Shown here piece after piece: positions 1 to 11,227 of a DNA stretch of 64,000 bases. Source of the stretch: Pleodorina starrii. Lineage: Eukaryota; Chlorophyta; Chlorophyceae; Chlamydomonadales; Volvocaceae. The translations under genes were made by a program, and so were the position numbers. Under the pieces are notes generated by a model. That model was not told where the DNA came from and made no database searches. It worked only from the letters and a program-made list of their open reading frames with translations. The DNA lies in contig BRXU01000034.1 in assembly GCA_030267565.1 (NCBI GenBank), positions 885,501 through 949,500 on the forward strand, written 5' to 3'. Position 1 is the first letter of the stretch. Every line of letters starts with the position of its first letter.

Positions 1-2
1 TA

Positions 3-1751
3 CAGGTACTGAGTACGACATCTACGGCACGAGGCGGCACGCAAATCGGCCACGACAGCGGCGGCAATCCAGCGTTCATCCAGCGCAGCCGCGGCAGCGG
101 CAGCGGCGACCCCGCTGCCGTGACGGTCGCGATGGCGAGGGGCCCCGCTGCCACGTACGGCACCCATGGCGCTGCCGCCGGCGAGAAGTACTCTCACGCC
201 ACTGCTAGCGACGGCAGCAGCCATCGGAGCGGCAACAACGCGGGGAACATGTGGGGAAGCTCGCCTTTCGCTGCCACATCCATGGCCTCCCAGCAAAAGC
301 ACATGTCGGCGCAGTGGATGTGCGCGCCGCCGATGGCTGCTGCTGGTGCTGCTTCGGGGGGCGGAGGGCCTTGCATCGATCCGTGCCCCGGAGGCTTGCA
401 TGGCCCCGCGACAACGGCAGCGGCGGCTCCCGCCCCCTCGCCGCCGCCACGGAACCCGCGTCAGGTGCTGGATGGCGGCGCGCTGGTGTACGACTCTCCG
501 CCGGAATGCGTGCACGGCATGCCGGCGGCGCCGTACGTCGTACCCAATGTTACCCCGGATGGCATCGCCAGATTGCGGGGCCGCGGCAGCAGCGCCGGAG
601 GGGCTGCGGGCAGCAGTGGAGCCCGCGGCAGCGGCAGCGGCGGGGACGCTGCAGGGGGGTGCGACGGCGGCGGCGCCGCTGCCGCTGGCGGGCTGTCACC
701 CGCGGGGCTTCAGCAACCACCGCAGCCGCTGCAGCCGCTACCCCTGCCGAAGGCCCCTTGCTCCCAGCCCGCCGCCCGCCCCATCCCGACCCCCATGCCG
801 CTTCGGGCGATCCCTCCATCCCCTTGCAACTCCACCTCTCAGGCCCCGCCCCCGCAGCCGACCGCCGGCGCGACCTCCCCTTCCGGTTGGGGTCCCGCAG
901 AAACCTTGCCGCTCCTGGCCCAGTCCGTGGGCCCCGCCTCCGCCCCGACCCGAGACGTCGCCCATCTGGGCTGCACATCGGCGGCCACGGCCCCGCCGGC
1001 GGGCGCCTCTGGAGCCGCAGGCGGGCCGCCTCACGCTGGCGCCGCCGCCGCCGCCGCCGCCGATTGCGTCGACGTCGACTCCTGGATTCCGGCGGACTTC
1101 GGTCTCGAGCCGCCGACGCCCGAGGGTGGCTTCGGCGGAGATGCGACGGCGGGGTCGTGGAGCGGTGCGGCGCTGGGATGGGCCGGCGGGGACTGCGCCG
1201 GCGGGGAGGGCGGCGCAGGTGCCGACGCCCCGACCGGCTCTGATGAGCTCTGGGGGGCCGTCGGGTGCTGTGACGCCACCCAGCGACAGCAGCAGCAGCA
1301 GCAGCAGGCGATGATAGCGATGCGCGACTACCAGCCCAGCGCCCCCGACCAGCAACGACTGTTGCAACAGCCCGTAGGCCTGCCGTACCAGGTGCCGTAC
1401 GCGCAGCAGGAAGGGTATGCACCGCTGCCGCCTCCGCCGCCGTTCCAGCAGCATCAGGAACAGCAGCAGCAGCACGAGCGTCAGACGGGCAATCTGCCGC
1501 TTCTGCAGTCTCCGTCCGGCGCCGGGGGGCTGGTGGCACAGATTGGCTCCGCAGCTGGCGGCGAGGAGGCGGGGGGGTTGAGCGCTGCGATGGGTTTGGG
1601 TTTCGGGGGCGATCTGTCGGGGCCGTGTGGGGAGGTGGACCCGTTGGGGGAGACCTTTCATCGTTGGATGGAACACGAGCTGGGGCCGGAGCAGGGGCCC
1701 GGCGGGGAGCTTGACGGCGTGGTGTCTATGCTGTGCGACGAGGGGCTCTGA
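3..1751 (+). CDS. C-terminal exon of unidentified low-complexity protein (5' partial)
   Basis: The frame is open from the window edge to a TGA at 1749-1751, so the gene starts outside the window. A TACAG at 1-5 could be a splice acceptor placing the exon start at base 6. The protein is rich in Ala, Gly, Pro and Gln, with Gln tracts near 1287-1308 and 1440-1475. It ends in a more ordered acidic tail (FHRWMEHELGPEQ, then VSMLCDEGL). No enzymatic domain is visible. Such composition is common in algal transcription factors and signalling proteins, but nothing here proves that role. Two other frames are also long because the DNA is GC-rich; this frame was preferred because it is open throughout and has the least arginine-dominated composition. 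The first downstream TGTAA is far away (4608), so the 3' end is unclear. Confidence 0.6.
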   Translation, partial: QVLSTTSTARGGTQIGHDSGGNPAFIQRSRGSGSGDPAAVTVAMARGPAATYGTHGAAAGEKYSHATASDGSSHRSGNNAGNMWGSSPFAATSMASQQKHMSAQWMCAPPMAAAGAASGGGGPCIDPCPGGLHGPATTAAAAPAPSPPPRNPRQVLDGGALVYDSPPECVHGMPAAPYVVPNVTPDGIARLRGRGSSAGGAAGSSGARGSGSGGDAAGGCDGGGAAAAGGLSPAGLQQPPQPLQPLPLPKAPCSQPAARPIPTPMPLRAIPPSPCNSTSQAPPPQPTAGATSPSGWGPAETLPLLAQSVGPASAPTRDVAHLGCTSAATAPPAGASGAAGGPPHAGAAAAAAADCVDVDSWIPADFGLEPPTPEGGFGGDATAGSWSGAALGWAGGDCAGGEGGAGADAPTGSDELWGAVGCCDATQRQQQQQQQAMIAMRDYQPSAPDQQRLLQQPVGLPYQVPYAQQEGYAPLPPPPPFQQHQEQQQQHERQTGNLPLLQSPSGAGGLVAQIGSAAGGEEAGGLSAAMGLGFGGDLSGPCGEVDPLGETFHRWMEHELGPEQGPGGELDGVVSMLCDEGL

Positions 1752-4700
1752 AGGGCGGGCGGCGGCATCCGGGGGCGCCGAGGAATGCAGCCCTGAACTG
1801 ACTGCCGGTTCAGCCCTTGCTGCGTGAGCACTAATTTCGCACGGCTGCGCGCCGGTCGGCGTCTGTCGTGTGTGTCGTACTCTTGGCCTCATGTGTGTCG
1901 TACTTTCGGATGATGGGGTTTGATGGGTTTGGCGGGCGATCGGGCGGTGCGACGTGCGCGTTCCCTTGGTCATACGCGATGTCAACCGCGCTTTTGGCGA
2001 CGGGTTTGGCGCACTGGGCTCACTGGTTCAGCGAGCGATATGCAGCCGTAGCTTTGACCGCATTCTCGGTCTTGGGTGCTTTCCTAGGGTGGGTGTCGCC
2101 AGTCGCAGCTTTTGCCGGGAGGCGGCGAGCGGAAACCTTGGCTTCGGAGCGAGATGCAATTTGGGCACGTATGATGGTGAGATGTTGATGGGGGGTGCGG
2201 CGTGTATAAACGAGATGCGGAATTGATTGCCGCGCGATTAATCAGGTTTACATACAGGCACTCTTTCCCTTTTGGGTGCCGGGCGGCATCGCGGTCTACA
2301 AGGCCCAAGAGATTGTGTTGAAAGGGCTGCAAGGGCTGCACGGACAACCCGCGACTTGGTTGTGTGGCTCAACGTGGACGGTGCCGTACTGCTGGGGTCC
2401 GCGGCATGGGCCGTGTTTTCTCCTCCCTCTCTCGCTCTCCCTCTCCACTCTCTATCTCGCGTTCTTTTATGGTGGTGTTTGTTCAAGGTCTTGCGTGCGA
2501 AGGCGTTGGCAGTAGCAGCGGTTTGGGGACTCGCGTCTTTTATTGTGTGTGGGGGCACGCTATGATGTGTGCATGCTCGGGAGCACTGCGAAACCTCGGT
2601 TGGATGCTTTGGAATTTTAGAGCTGCAATGTTTTCGACTTGTGTACGGACCCACGCGCTCGGAGCGGGCGTGGGCTTTGCATCTTTTTCGCGGGCGGCCA
2701 AGGAAGCGCCCTAGCTACCGATGCCGGCAGGGCAACGGCCTTTGCGCCGCGCCGTGATCCTGCATGTGCGTGCGGGCGTGGGTGTGTGCGGGCTCGTTTC
2801 AGTATAGAAATACGGTTTACGGCAACGTCGCAGGCGAATATCGCGCCGCATCGTGGCAACTTCTTTCTGCTTGCATTGGGTTGCGTTTGTTTTGCTGTTG
2901 GTGGGTTGCGCTGCGCTGCGTTGGACTCACTGGGCCCCGCTAGAAACCCTAAAATCCACCGTCGAGCGGGAAAGCCAGCCCGCGCCTGCCTTTTCCCGGC
3001 AGGTGGACCGTTCCTCGTCCGTCATCATCTCCTCACCTCCGTTCCGTTTTCGCTTCGTGTGGCCCTTGTTATCAGGCGACATCCAACCGGACATCGGTCC
3101 TTTCCTTTCTTGCGGCGTAAATTAAGTCTGGCGGAAGTTGAGAGTGCACGGACTGTACGACTGCTGATGTCGTACATGGCGCAGGCTGGCCCGTGCTTCC
3201 GCGTCGGCGCAATGCGCACGGCGCAAGCAGCCCTGATGAGCTGCTGGGGGCTCGTTCGTCTGTGTCCCGGGGTGTCGTTTGCAATAATTAGCATGCTCCC
3301 TTCCTTGCTTTACCACAAACCTTGGCGGCACCAGCCAGGCACACCTTTCTTGGAATGCGTGTTGCCTTAAATCGTTCCATACACACATTCATTCTTTGAT
3401 CCCCCATCGTTTGATGGTGTCCCTGAGTTTTCATGTATTACACAGCTAGTGGGTGGCCTTGATGAGGGGTCCCAGTGGCACCCATCGTAGCTGATGCCGG
3501 GGTGAGGCCAACGTGTGCGTCTCTGACGTTGGGAGGTTGCGTTTGGATGCGCGCTTGGGACCATCGTGCTGGGGCGTGACGTATCACCCCCGGGCCCCGG
3601 GCCGTCTTAATTACCCCCGGGTGTGCGAGCCGGGCGACACGTCAGACGGCCGCTAACGTCGGTGATTGTCGTGTGGCGTGACAGTGGGCAACCCTGACGC
3701 TGGTGTACGGCACACGGCAAGGACGGTCGGATCCGGTTCCGGCCCCAGGCCTGCAGGTCTGCAGATGTGTGTATCTGGGTGAGGGTTGGTTAGCAAATGG
3801 CGGCTTTGAAAGATTCCTAGCCTCGCGGGCTCGTAGGGCACGACAGAGTACGACAGTTGCAGCTCGTAAGGTTGCGAGCGTGTTGACGCCACAGGGGGTC
3901 TTCCACAGGATTTCACTTGGGCACCTAAGTTTGGTCGACGTATTCGCACGTATTGTGTGTTCCGCCGCCTCTGCCTCGCGCTGGGGTAGGGGGCCACGGT
4001 TGGTGTTGGTACGGCGCAGTTACGTTTCTGTGGTGTTGTGCGCCTAGAAAACATGGTTACTATCCGATGGTTCCTTGCTGCGTGCCATGTCGTACTCCCT
4101 TGGCGAATTTAGGTAGGAGTTGCGTAGTTACCTCTTCCGTTAGTTGCCGTACGAACTGCGCTGGAGGCCCTGGATGGAGGCCCTGTCTCCCATTTGTTTT
4201 CCCGCCCTCTCGTTCCTGAGGGGCGGGCCCCCCGTGTTTGCATCGTCGTCTTTTGTTATTGGTGTTATTGGTAAGGAAGCGTTGCATTGAAGGACCTCCC
4301 ATGCGGGATCTACGCGATTAGCGCAAAGGGCCAGCGGCCATCGGCCGTGGGCCCGGCGAAGCGAACAGTAAGCGGCCCTTGTTGGTTGGCTGGTTGGTTG
4401 GTTGGTTGCGTCGGCCAGAACCCCACGTTCGCAGGCTGGCAGGACTTGCCTGTGCCCGGGGGATTCGCGTGCTCCTTTCAGCGGGCGGTTGGTTGGTTGG
4501 TTGTTTGGGTGCTTGGGCTGGCTGCATATCGGCTCACAGAGGGCACAGAGGGGCGCCACCGCGTCCCTCCGGTCCTTCACGCCAACGGCTCTCGTGGCCT
4601 GCTGCCTTGTAAATTCTACACCGTGCTATCTTTGCTACGATGAAGTCCTCATCACACCAAATGACTCGCGCCTAGGGGGCGTGGGCGCGGCTGGCCTGGA

Positions 4701-5264
4701 CAAAACCAGGAGGCACGGTCCCTGCACGGCCCAATCGCCCAAATGCCACGCCACAACGTCGCCCACGTGCTGTTGTGGTTGTGGGGTCCAGACTCTCGGT
4801 AGATGCAGCTGGCCAGCTGGCCCTCTGTGCACTGCAGGGCAATTATGCCCACCGTGTGTGTGTTATACTTACGGTACTGCCATGGGTCACACAGCGAAAG
4901 CGAAGGGGGTTTCCTTGGGAGAGAGGAGCACTTGGCAAAAGCTCCTGCAGGTGCCCAACCCACCCAGCGTTACAGGAGGCAAAGTAACAGGGAGGAGTTA
5001 TAACAACTACCCAGACGAGCCCGGGGCCCAAGAAGTAACAGAACGTCCGAACGCGCAACGAACACCAACAACACGCAATGGCAGGAGAAACCGATGACTA
5101 ACGTCCAATGGGCACAAACGAATTGCGGTGAGCACAGATGCGCTCCTCCGCTCCAGCATCTTTGCCAAACAGGCAGGGTCCCATTTCATGGCCTCTAGCA
5201 CTGTCTAGCATACCGTCCTGATGAGGGGAAACCGTCCTCTACACGAATGCCGTTTTTATAAGCT
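1752..5264. other. Intergenic region, no supported gene
   Basis: No ORF here has convincing protein character or a consistent exon chain. Visible features are short TTGG runs at 4381-4406 and 4489-4503 and a TGTAA motif at 4608-4612 on the plus strand, which could be a distant poly(A) signal. The last bases, 5265-5269 (GGGCA), are the left target-site duplication of the adjacent retrotransposon. Confidence 0.5.
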
Positions 5265-5269
5265 GGGCA

Positions 5270-5413
5270 TGTTGTGGATCGAGAGTCAATTGGTAGACAT
5301 TCCGATGTTACAAGTAAGACAGACAATGCTCTGCTAGGCAAAGCACCCCAGATAGAGATGTTGTACAGTTCCGGAGCAGTGCAAGTCTGAACGTAATCGT
5401 CCGAACCTCAACA
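5270..5413 (-). repeat. 3' LTR of the copia element
   Basis: This 144-bp direct repeat begins TG and ends CA. It is identical to 9952-10095 and lies at the RNase H end of the minus-strand coding region. On the minus strand a purine-rich stretch (GCGTGGGAG) directly precedes it and is the likely polypurine tract. Confidence 0.95.
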
Positions 5414-5424
5414 CTCCCACGCGG

Positions 5425-8400
5425 TCAGATCTTGCACACCCCCATGCTCGCGCGGTGCTGCTCAAACTTCTCCGTCGGCAGCGGCTTCGTCAAAATATCG
5501 GCTACCATCTCATCCGTCCGGCAATCAACCATCACAACCGAACCAAACATGACCTGCTCGCGAACGGAGTGATACCGGATCGCGATATGCTTCGATTTGA
5601 CCGACACAACCGGATTCTTGATGACCTTGATCGCGCTCTGGCTGTCGCAGTTGATCGCTGTCGGGCGGACCTCGTATTTCAAATCCGACAGCAGTTGCCG
5701 CAGCCATAGCGCCTCCTTCGAAGCCTCCGAAGCCGCCATATACTCGGCCTCCATGGTTGAGACAGCAACGCTCCGCTGGATCTTGCTCGCCCAGCTGACA
5801 GCGCCACCGTGCACCGTAAACACGTAGCCAGTCGTCGACCTCCGGCTGTCCAAACAGCCCGCGTGATCAGCATCACTAAAACCGACCATTCCTTCGCTCA
5901 CACGCTCTCCTCCGAAAACGATCCCGTATCGTCGGGTACTGTCGACCCGCCAAATAACGCACGACCTCCTTTGCGGCCTTCCAGTGCGCCATCGACGGAT
6001 TCGCCATGTGCCGCGTCAGAACTCCCACGGCATAGGAAATGTCGGGGCGCGTGCACCCGGCGATGTACAGCAGACTGCCAACAAGTTCGCTGTACGGGCA
6101 CCTCCCACGATCCAATCGCTCCTCACTGCTCGCCTTGACCAGGACGGTGCCCTGAGCCATGGGAACGGGCTTAGGCTGCGCACCTTCCATGCCGTAACTC
6201 GACACCAACTCCGAAACCATGCGCTTCTGGGACAGAGCCAGGGTTTTGTGCTCCCTGTCCCGCTTGATCTCCATCCCAAGGAAAACGCTCGCTTCACCCA
6301 TATCGCGGCACTCGAACTGGCGCATGAGCTCGGCCTTGGCCTGTAAAACCAGCTCATGGCTGACCGACGCGACCAACACGTCGTCCACGTACACCAACAC
6401 GTACACCTTCTCTCCATCCTTGATGCGCACATACAGGCTGGGATCCGCAGCAGACTGCTCGTACCCCATAGCCGTCAAACGCTCGTGCAGGGTCTTGTAC
6501 CAAGTGCGCGACGCCTGGCACAACCCGTACAAGGCCTTGTGGAGGCGGGCCACCACATTCGGCCCACCCACTTCGAACCCGGGGGGCTGCGTAACATATA
6601 TCTCCTCCTCCAGCTCCCCGTTCAGGAAAGCGGTCTTCACATCGAGCTGGTGCAGCTCCATGTTGCCGGCCGCAACCATGGACAGGAAAGCCCGCAGCGT
6701 AGACTGCTTGCTAACGGGCGCAAAAACCTCCTCGAAATCGACACCTTCTCTCTGCATGAAACCCTTTACAACCCATCGCGCCTTAAAACGCTCGACAACT
6801 CCATTCTCATCCTGCTTGAGCGAAAACACCCACTTGCTACCGAGAGGACGGACACCAGGGGGCGCCTGAACAAGGGTAAACGTGCCCTTGGTGCGGTGTG
6901 AAGCCATTTCCTCCTCCATCGCTTCAACCCAAAACTCTTCGTACGGCGACGCCTTGGCTTCGTCAGCCGTGGTTGGAACCGGTACCTCCGAAGCCACAGT
7001 CCCGACGTACCGCGCAGGCATCTTCCCCTTATTCATCCGTGCAGATCGCCGAACAATCCCCTCCGGATTCGCATCTCCCTGCGGGTCGCCCCCAGGCGGG
7101 GAATCAGGCGGGTCGGCGCCCTCGGGCTCTCCCACGCTACCCCTTCCATCACCGGAAGACTCATCCTCCTCTTCGTCGCCTGGCCCGTCACCGTCCGCAT
7201 CAGGGTCGGTATCGGGGCCGGACTCATTCTCCTCCTCCTCCTCCGGACCCGAAACCGAGCTGGAATCCGAGTCCGAGTCGAAGGACTGCTGGGGTTTTCG
7301 CCCCCAGCGGCGTTTCTCATCAAAAACGGCATCTGTGCTCAAATGCAACTGCTGGGCAACTGGGTCCCAAATGCGCCACGCACTGAGTCCCCCCTCATAG
7401 CCCACCATGACCCCCTTTATCGCGACGGGGTCCAGCTTCTTCCGCTTTTGGCCTGGTACCATCACGTAAGCTACACTCCCGAACACCCGCAGCCTTGACA
7501 AATCCGGCTTTTGGCCGGTAAAGCGCTCCCACGGCGTCAGCAAACTGTCACTCGTGGGGGTCACATTGCGGAGCAGATTGGCCGTCAGAATGGCCTCGCC
7601 CCACATCTCCTGCGGCTGCCCGGAATCGATCAGCATAGCCCGCACGCGATCCATGAGCGTCCTGTTCAGGCGCTCAGCCGCACCGTTCTGCTCGGGGGAA
7701 TACGGCGCGGTCTTCTCATGCAAAATGCCCAAATCCTTGAACGCTGCGAGTAGGTCGTTGTTGACGTACTCGGTGCCCCGGTCCGTATGCACGCGGCGGA
7801 CTTTGTCGCCCGTCTGCGTCTGCCACAGGGTCAAAACCTCTCGAACGGCCTGAGGCACATCTGACTTCCGTGCAATGCACCGCACCTCCGAAAACTTGGT
7901 GAACTCATCATAAAAGGTGGCGAAGTACCCCTTACCGCCCGCCGAAGTGATGGGCATGACTCCCACGTCCATGTGAACCTGGTCCAGCCGCCGAGCCGCG
8001 ACGTGGCCAGTGGACGGGTGCGGTTGCTGGGTCTGCTTGCCCAAAGCACAGGGCTCGCACACGGTGCGCTGCGCTGCCCTAATTCCCAGCCTGCTCACGC
8101 CGGTTGGCACCCCACCTCTTGACAGCCTCGTAAGGGATCTGAAACCAGCATGCCCCAGGCGGCGGTGGAGCAACAGGGCTTTCCGCTTCTCCTCTCGCTC
8201 CTTGACGCGCTCACTGTGCACCTTAGCTACCCGAGTGATGTGCGCGACCTTCTTCTCAGCGGCCACGCGCGCGCTCTCCACCGCCATCTCATGGTTAACC
8301 CTACGCCAGGCATTCTCCTCAAACCACTGCGCATCCTCATACCGCTTCCGCAACGCTCCATTCAGAAAAGCCTTATCCCCCGCCGAGAGCCCTGCGTTGC

Positions 8401-9865
8401 TCACTGGGACGTTAGCCGGGCCACTGGAACTCTGGACAACCGAAATCGTGGCCCCCCGGGGAGCGGATGGCGGTGCTCCCCGGTCCCCTTCCGGCGGGTG
8501 ATCTCGCGACGAGCCGGGCCCCTGCGCCGGTCCGGGGCCCTGAGACGGGACGGGTCCCGGCGGGGATGCCTGCTGCTCCTGCTCTCGCAGGAAGTACATC
8601 CCGTCCCTCTCATAAACCTCCATCGCGGGCTGGCCGTCCACCTCAATATTCGATCCCGGCCCCCCGAGGTGCGCGCTCACCGGGCACCCCAGCGCTTCTT
8701 TCAACGCCTTCACCGAGAACAGGGACTGGTCGAAACCCGGCACGACGTAAACCTTCTGCAGCGTCACTGAGGTCTCGTACTTCTCCGACCAAAACGTGAC
8801 CGACCCCACCCCCGACGGACGCGCAAGCCGTTGGTCAGGCAGGCGGAAAATCACATCGCACGAACTGCCCACCGGAGTGAATCCCTTCACGTTCGACGCG
8901 TCGCCCGTGAGGTGCTTCTCGGCGCCAGTGTCGACCAGCCACTCGCCGGATCCAGCCCTCACTCCAGCCACGAGGTTGACAGCGGCGATCAGGTGCCGCG
9001 GCTGTGGCTGCTGCTGCCGCGGCCCTCGGTTGGCCTGCGGCTGTTGTTGCTGTCGCTGTTGCGGCGCTCCTCCAGCCGCCGCGGCGGCCTCGTCGGCCAG
9101 CCGCTTGCGGCACTCGGCCCAGTAGTGGCCCTTGTTGTTGCAGTAGTTGCAGCGGCCCTTCCGGCCGTTGCCGTTGGAGCCGCCATCGCCGCGGCCGCCG
9201 CCGTATCCACCGCGGCCGCCGCGACCCCCACGCGCGCTGAAGCCGCCACGGCCGCTGCCGTAGCTAGTACTCGCCACGCTGTTAATCGACACCTGCGCGC
9301 GCCCCTTCCTCTGAATCTCCAGCTCCTCGACCATCAGGTGGGGAAGCAAATCGTCCACCTTCTTGATCTCGCCCGAATGGCGCAACATAGTGCACAGCTG
9401 GTCGTAGGCTGGCGGAAGCCCGCCCAGGATGTGGCTGATGGCGATTACGTCGCTGACGTTCTCGCCGGCGCTCGCCAGCTCGCTCCGCAGGGTCTTGAAT
9501 CGCGCAATATACGCCTTTGTGGACTCGCCGCCGTCGAGGGTGAACGTATTGAGGCGCTTGATGAGCGCCATTACGGCGGCGATGGACTGCTGCGCGTAGT
9601 CATTGCGCAACGCCTCCCACAGGCTCCACGCGGTCTTGTGGGGCTTGTAGAGCGGCTTCTCATTACTGGCAATAAACTCCTTGATGTATCCGATTGCCTT
9701 CTCGTCGTTGTCGGCTGATACGAGCTTGCGCTTATCCGCGTCTTCGTCAATGGCTTTCGCCAAGCCCTTGCGCTGGAGCACTCCCTTGACGTGCTCGCTC
9801 ATCTCCTCATAGCTGGTCTCCCCAAAATAGAAACCATTCCTGGTGCCAGAATCCTGGCCGCCCAT
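5425..9865 (-). CDS. Gag-Pol polyprotein of the copia element (frameshifted before RNase H)
   Basis: The first ATG in the main minus-strand frame is at 9865, and this frame runs to a stop at 5876. A gag region is followed by a Gly/Arg-rich stretch and a CX2CX4HX4C zinc knuckle (CNYCNNKGHYWAEC, about 9110-9155). Next come an aspartic protease motif (VDTGAEKHL, near 8935) and the integrase HHCC zinc site (HRRLGH...CEPC, about 8055-8185) with its catalytic core (HMDVG, HTDRGTEY, SPEQNGAAER). Then come reverse transcriptase (LDVKTAFLNGEL, YVDD near 6385) and a final RNase H domain (SDADHAGC, MEAEYMA, DSQSAIK, ILTKPL). RNase H is read in another frame, ending at 5425; the shift lies around 5925-5945, just after RYLAG. 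The main frame then ends in unrelated residues. This is either a one-base lesion or a sequence error. A programmed shift is possible but unusual for this position. Confidence 0.92.
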
Positions 9866-9934
9866 CCTATCCGCTGCCGAGCCTGCCGCCGCAGTTGGCA
9901 CTTTATGGATAAGGTTCGCCTCTGCTGCGCCTAT

Positions 9935-9951
9935 GCGCGGGGCTCATAACC
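9935..9951 (-). promoter_or_regulatory. Primer-binding site, tRNA-Met anticodon-arm type
   Basis: Directly inside the 5' LTR the minus strand reads GGTTATGAGCCCCGCGC. It is complementary to a sequence containing GGGGCTCATAACC, the anticodon stem-loop of a methionine tRNA (CAU), rather than a tRNA 3' end. Drosophila copia and some related elements prime from a cleaved tRNA-Met 5' half, so the same mechanism is inferred here. Confidence 0.6.
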
Positions 9952-10095
9952 TGTTGTGGATCGAGAGTCAATTGGTAGACATTCCGATGTTACAAGTAAG
10001 ACAGACAATGCTCTGCTAGGCAAAGCACCCCAGATAGAGATGTTGTACAGTTCCGGAGCAGTGCAAGTCTGAACGTAATCGTCCGAACCTCAACA
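9952..10095 (-). repeat. 5' LTR of the copia element
   Basis: Identical copy of 5270-5413, next to the gag end. It is followed on the plus-strand map by GGGCA (10096-10100), which repeats the 5 bp before the other LTR. Confidence 0.95.
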
Positions 10096-10100
10096 GGGCA

Positions 10101-11227
10101 GTCCAAAAGCACATGCTTCTCATCCATCCTCTATTTGTCCACGTGTGTATGCGCATCCGCCCCTATCCGCCGGTCAACCTGTGGAAGTGGCAGACGTGTG
10201 CTGGCGTGTGCGCAACTGTCTCAAGAAGCGCGTATTAAGGCAATTCTGCTACGGACAAGCGCCAAATTTACTATCATACATTTGTGTCTAGCTGTAAGGT
10301 CTGAACGTAAGGAGAGTAAGGAGAGACCATCATCAACCGGGGTTTAGGCGCTTAAAGAGCTCTGCTTGCCGAGACCTCGTGGTACACAGTCGTATTTTAA
10401 GGAGTATCCTTACGCCAATTGATTTCGAACTAAGCGCTACGTACGTATGCCGCGGAACGCGACAAGGGCCAATGCGCCGAAGCGTAACCCTTCAACAGAG
10501 CTCGTGTTGATGGAACTCAGATGGAACATATAAATCAAAGAGACCTCTCCCCAATGGCATCATCAATTGAAGTCTTGTTAGCGCAGTTGTGTTGTGTGTT
10601 GGCTGCGAGGGTTACTTGTGACTGCTCGTCCCACCATATACCTATGCTCCTCCCTAACAGCTGATGACACTGGTACCAAGTCCATTATGCAGCTTATGCT
10701 GACCCCAATGATGCTATTGCAGGACATGCAGCTCTGCTGCAGAGTGGGACATGTCTTCCGGAACATGAACATGCCACGACGAAAAAGCAAAACATCCAGA
10801 CGGTTTCACGAGTTTACTTCTGCGGACAATCCATAACGTTTTCGAAGCGGTGAATGTCGTGTTGTTATGGACATGAGGCCTGTCCGGGCATGAAAATTTA
10901 CCCAACAAATTCGCTGGCGCTTATGTGAGCTGAGAGAGCTTGCACTATCTTAAGGTCAAATAACACCAAAGCAAAATATCAATGCCAAATACATTATTCT
11001 GCGTAGGCGAAGTTACTCTGTCTCTAGACCCAAGCCGTACATCCGCGTACGAGCAGTGCTCCGCCCAGATCTTGCAGCCCTCAGTCGCAGGCCAGCAGCT
11101 GCAACACGTAGTAGAGCTGCGTAAGAGCTTGCGGCACAGTTTGATCTGAAGCGTGGGCCCCATAGGTGTTGAAAGGGGACTTCCTGCAACTCTTCTCCTG
11201 ATTTTCCTGCTTGGGATTGCGCAAGGA
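10101..11227. other. Intergenic region upstream of DXS
   Basis: I see no supportable ORF. The stretch is less GC-rich than its neighbours and would hold the DXS promoter and 5' UTR. No TATA box could be assigned with confidence. Confidence 0.5.

Larger units (their letters stand above)
5270..10095 (-). mobile_element. Complete Ty1/copia LTR retrotransposon, recently inserted
   Basis: The element is 4826 bp with two 144-bp LTRs (TGTTG...CAACA) that are identical base for base. GGGCA is duplicated on both sides (5265-5269 and 10096-10100). The coding strand is minus. Domain order is gag, protease, integrase, reverse transcriptase, RNase H, which is the copia order. Identical LTRs and an intact target duplication indicate a recent insertion. 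The Ty1/copia element Osser of Volvox is the obvious kind of relative, but I name this only as a family-level comparison. The polyprotein frame is broken ahead of RNase H, so this copy may need a helper element, unless the shift is an assembly error. Confidence 0.95.

Noticed and set aside
550..1985. Long minus-strand frames opposite the first exon, up to 415 codons
   Set aside because: Arg/Pro/Ser-dominated shadows of a GC-rich exon with no domain or splice logic. The same reasoning removes most overlapping frames over the copia, DXS and F-box genes.
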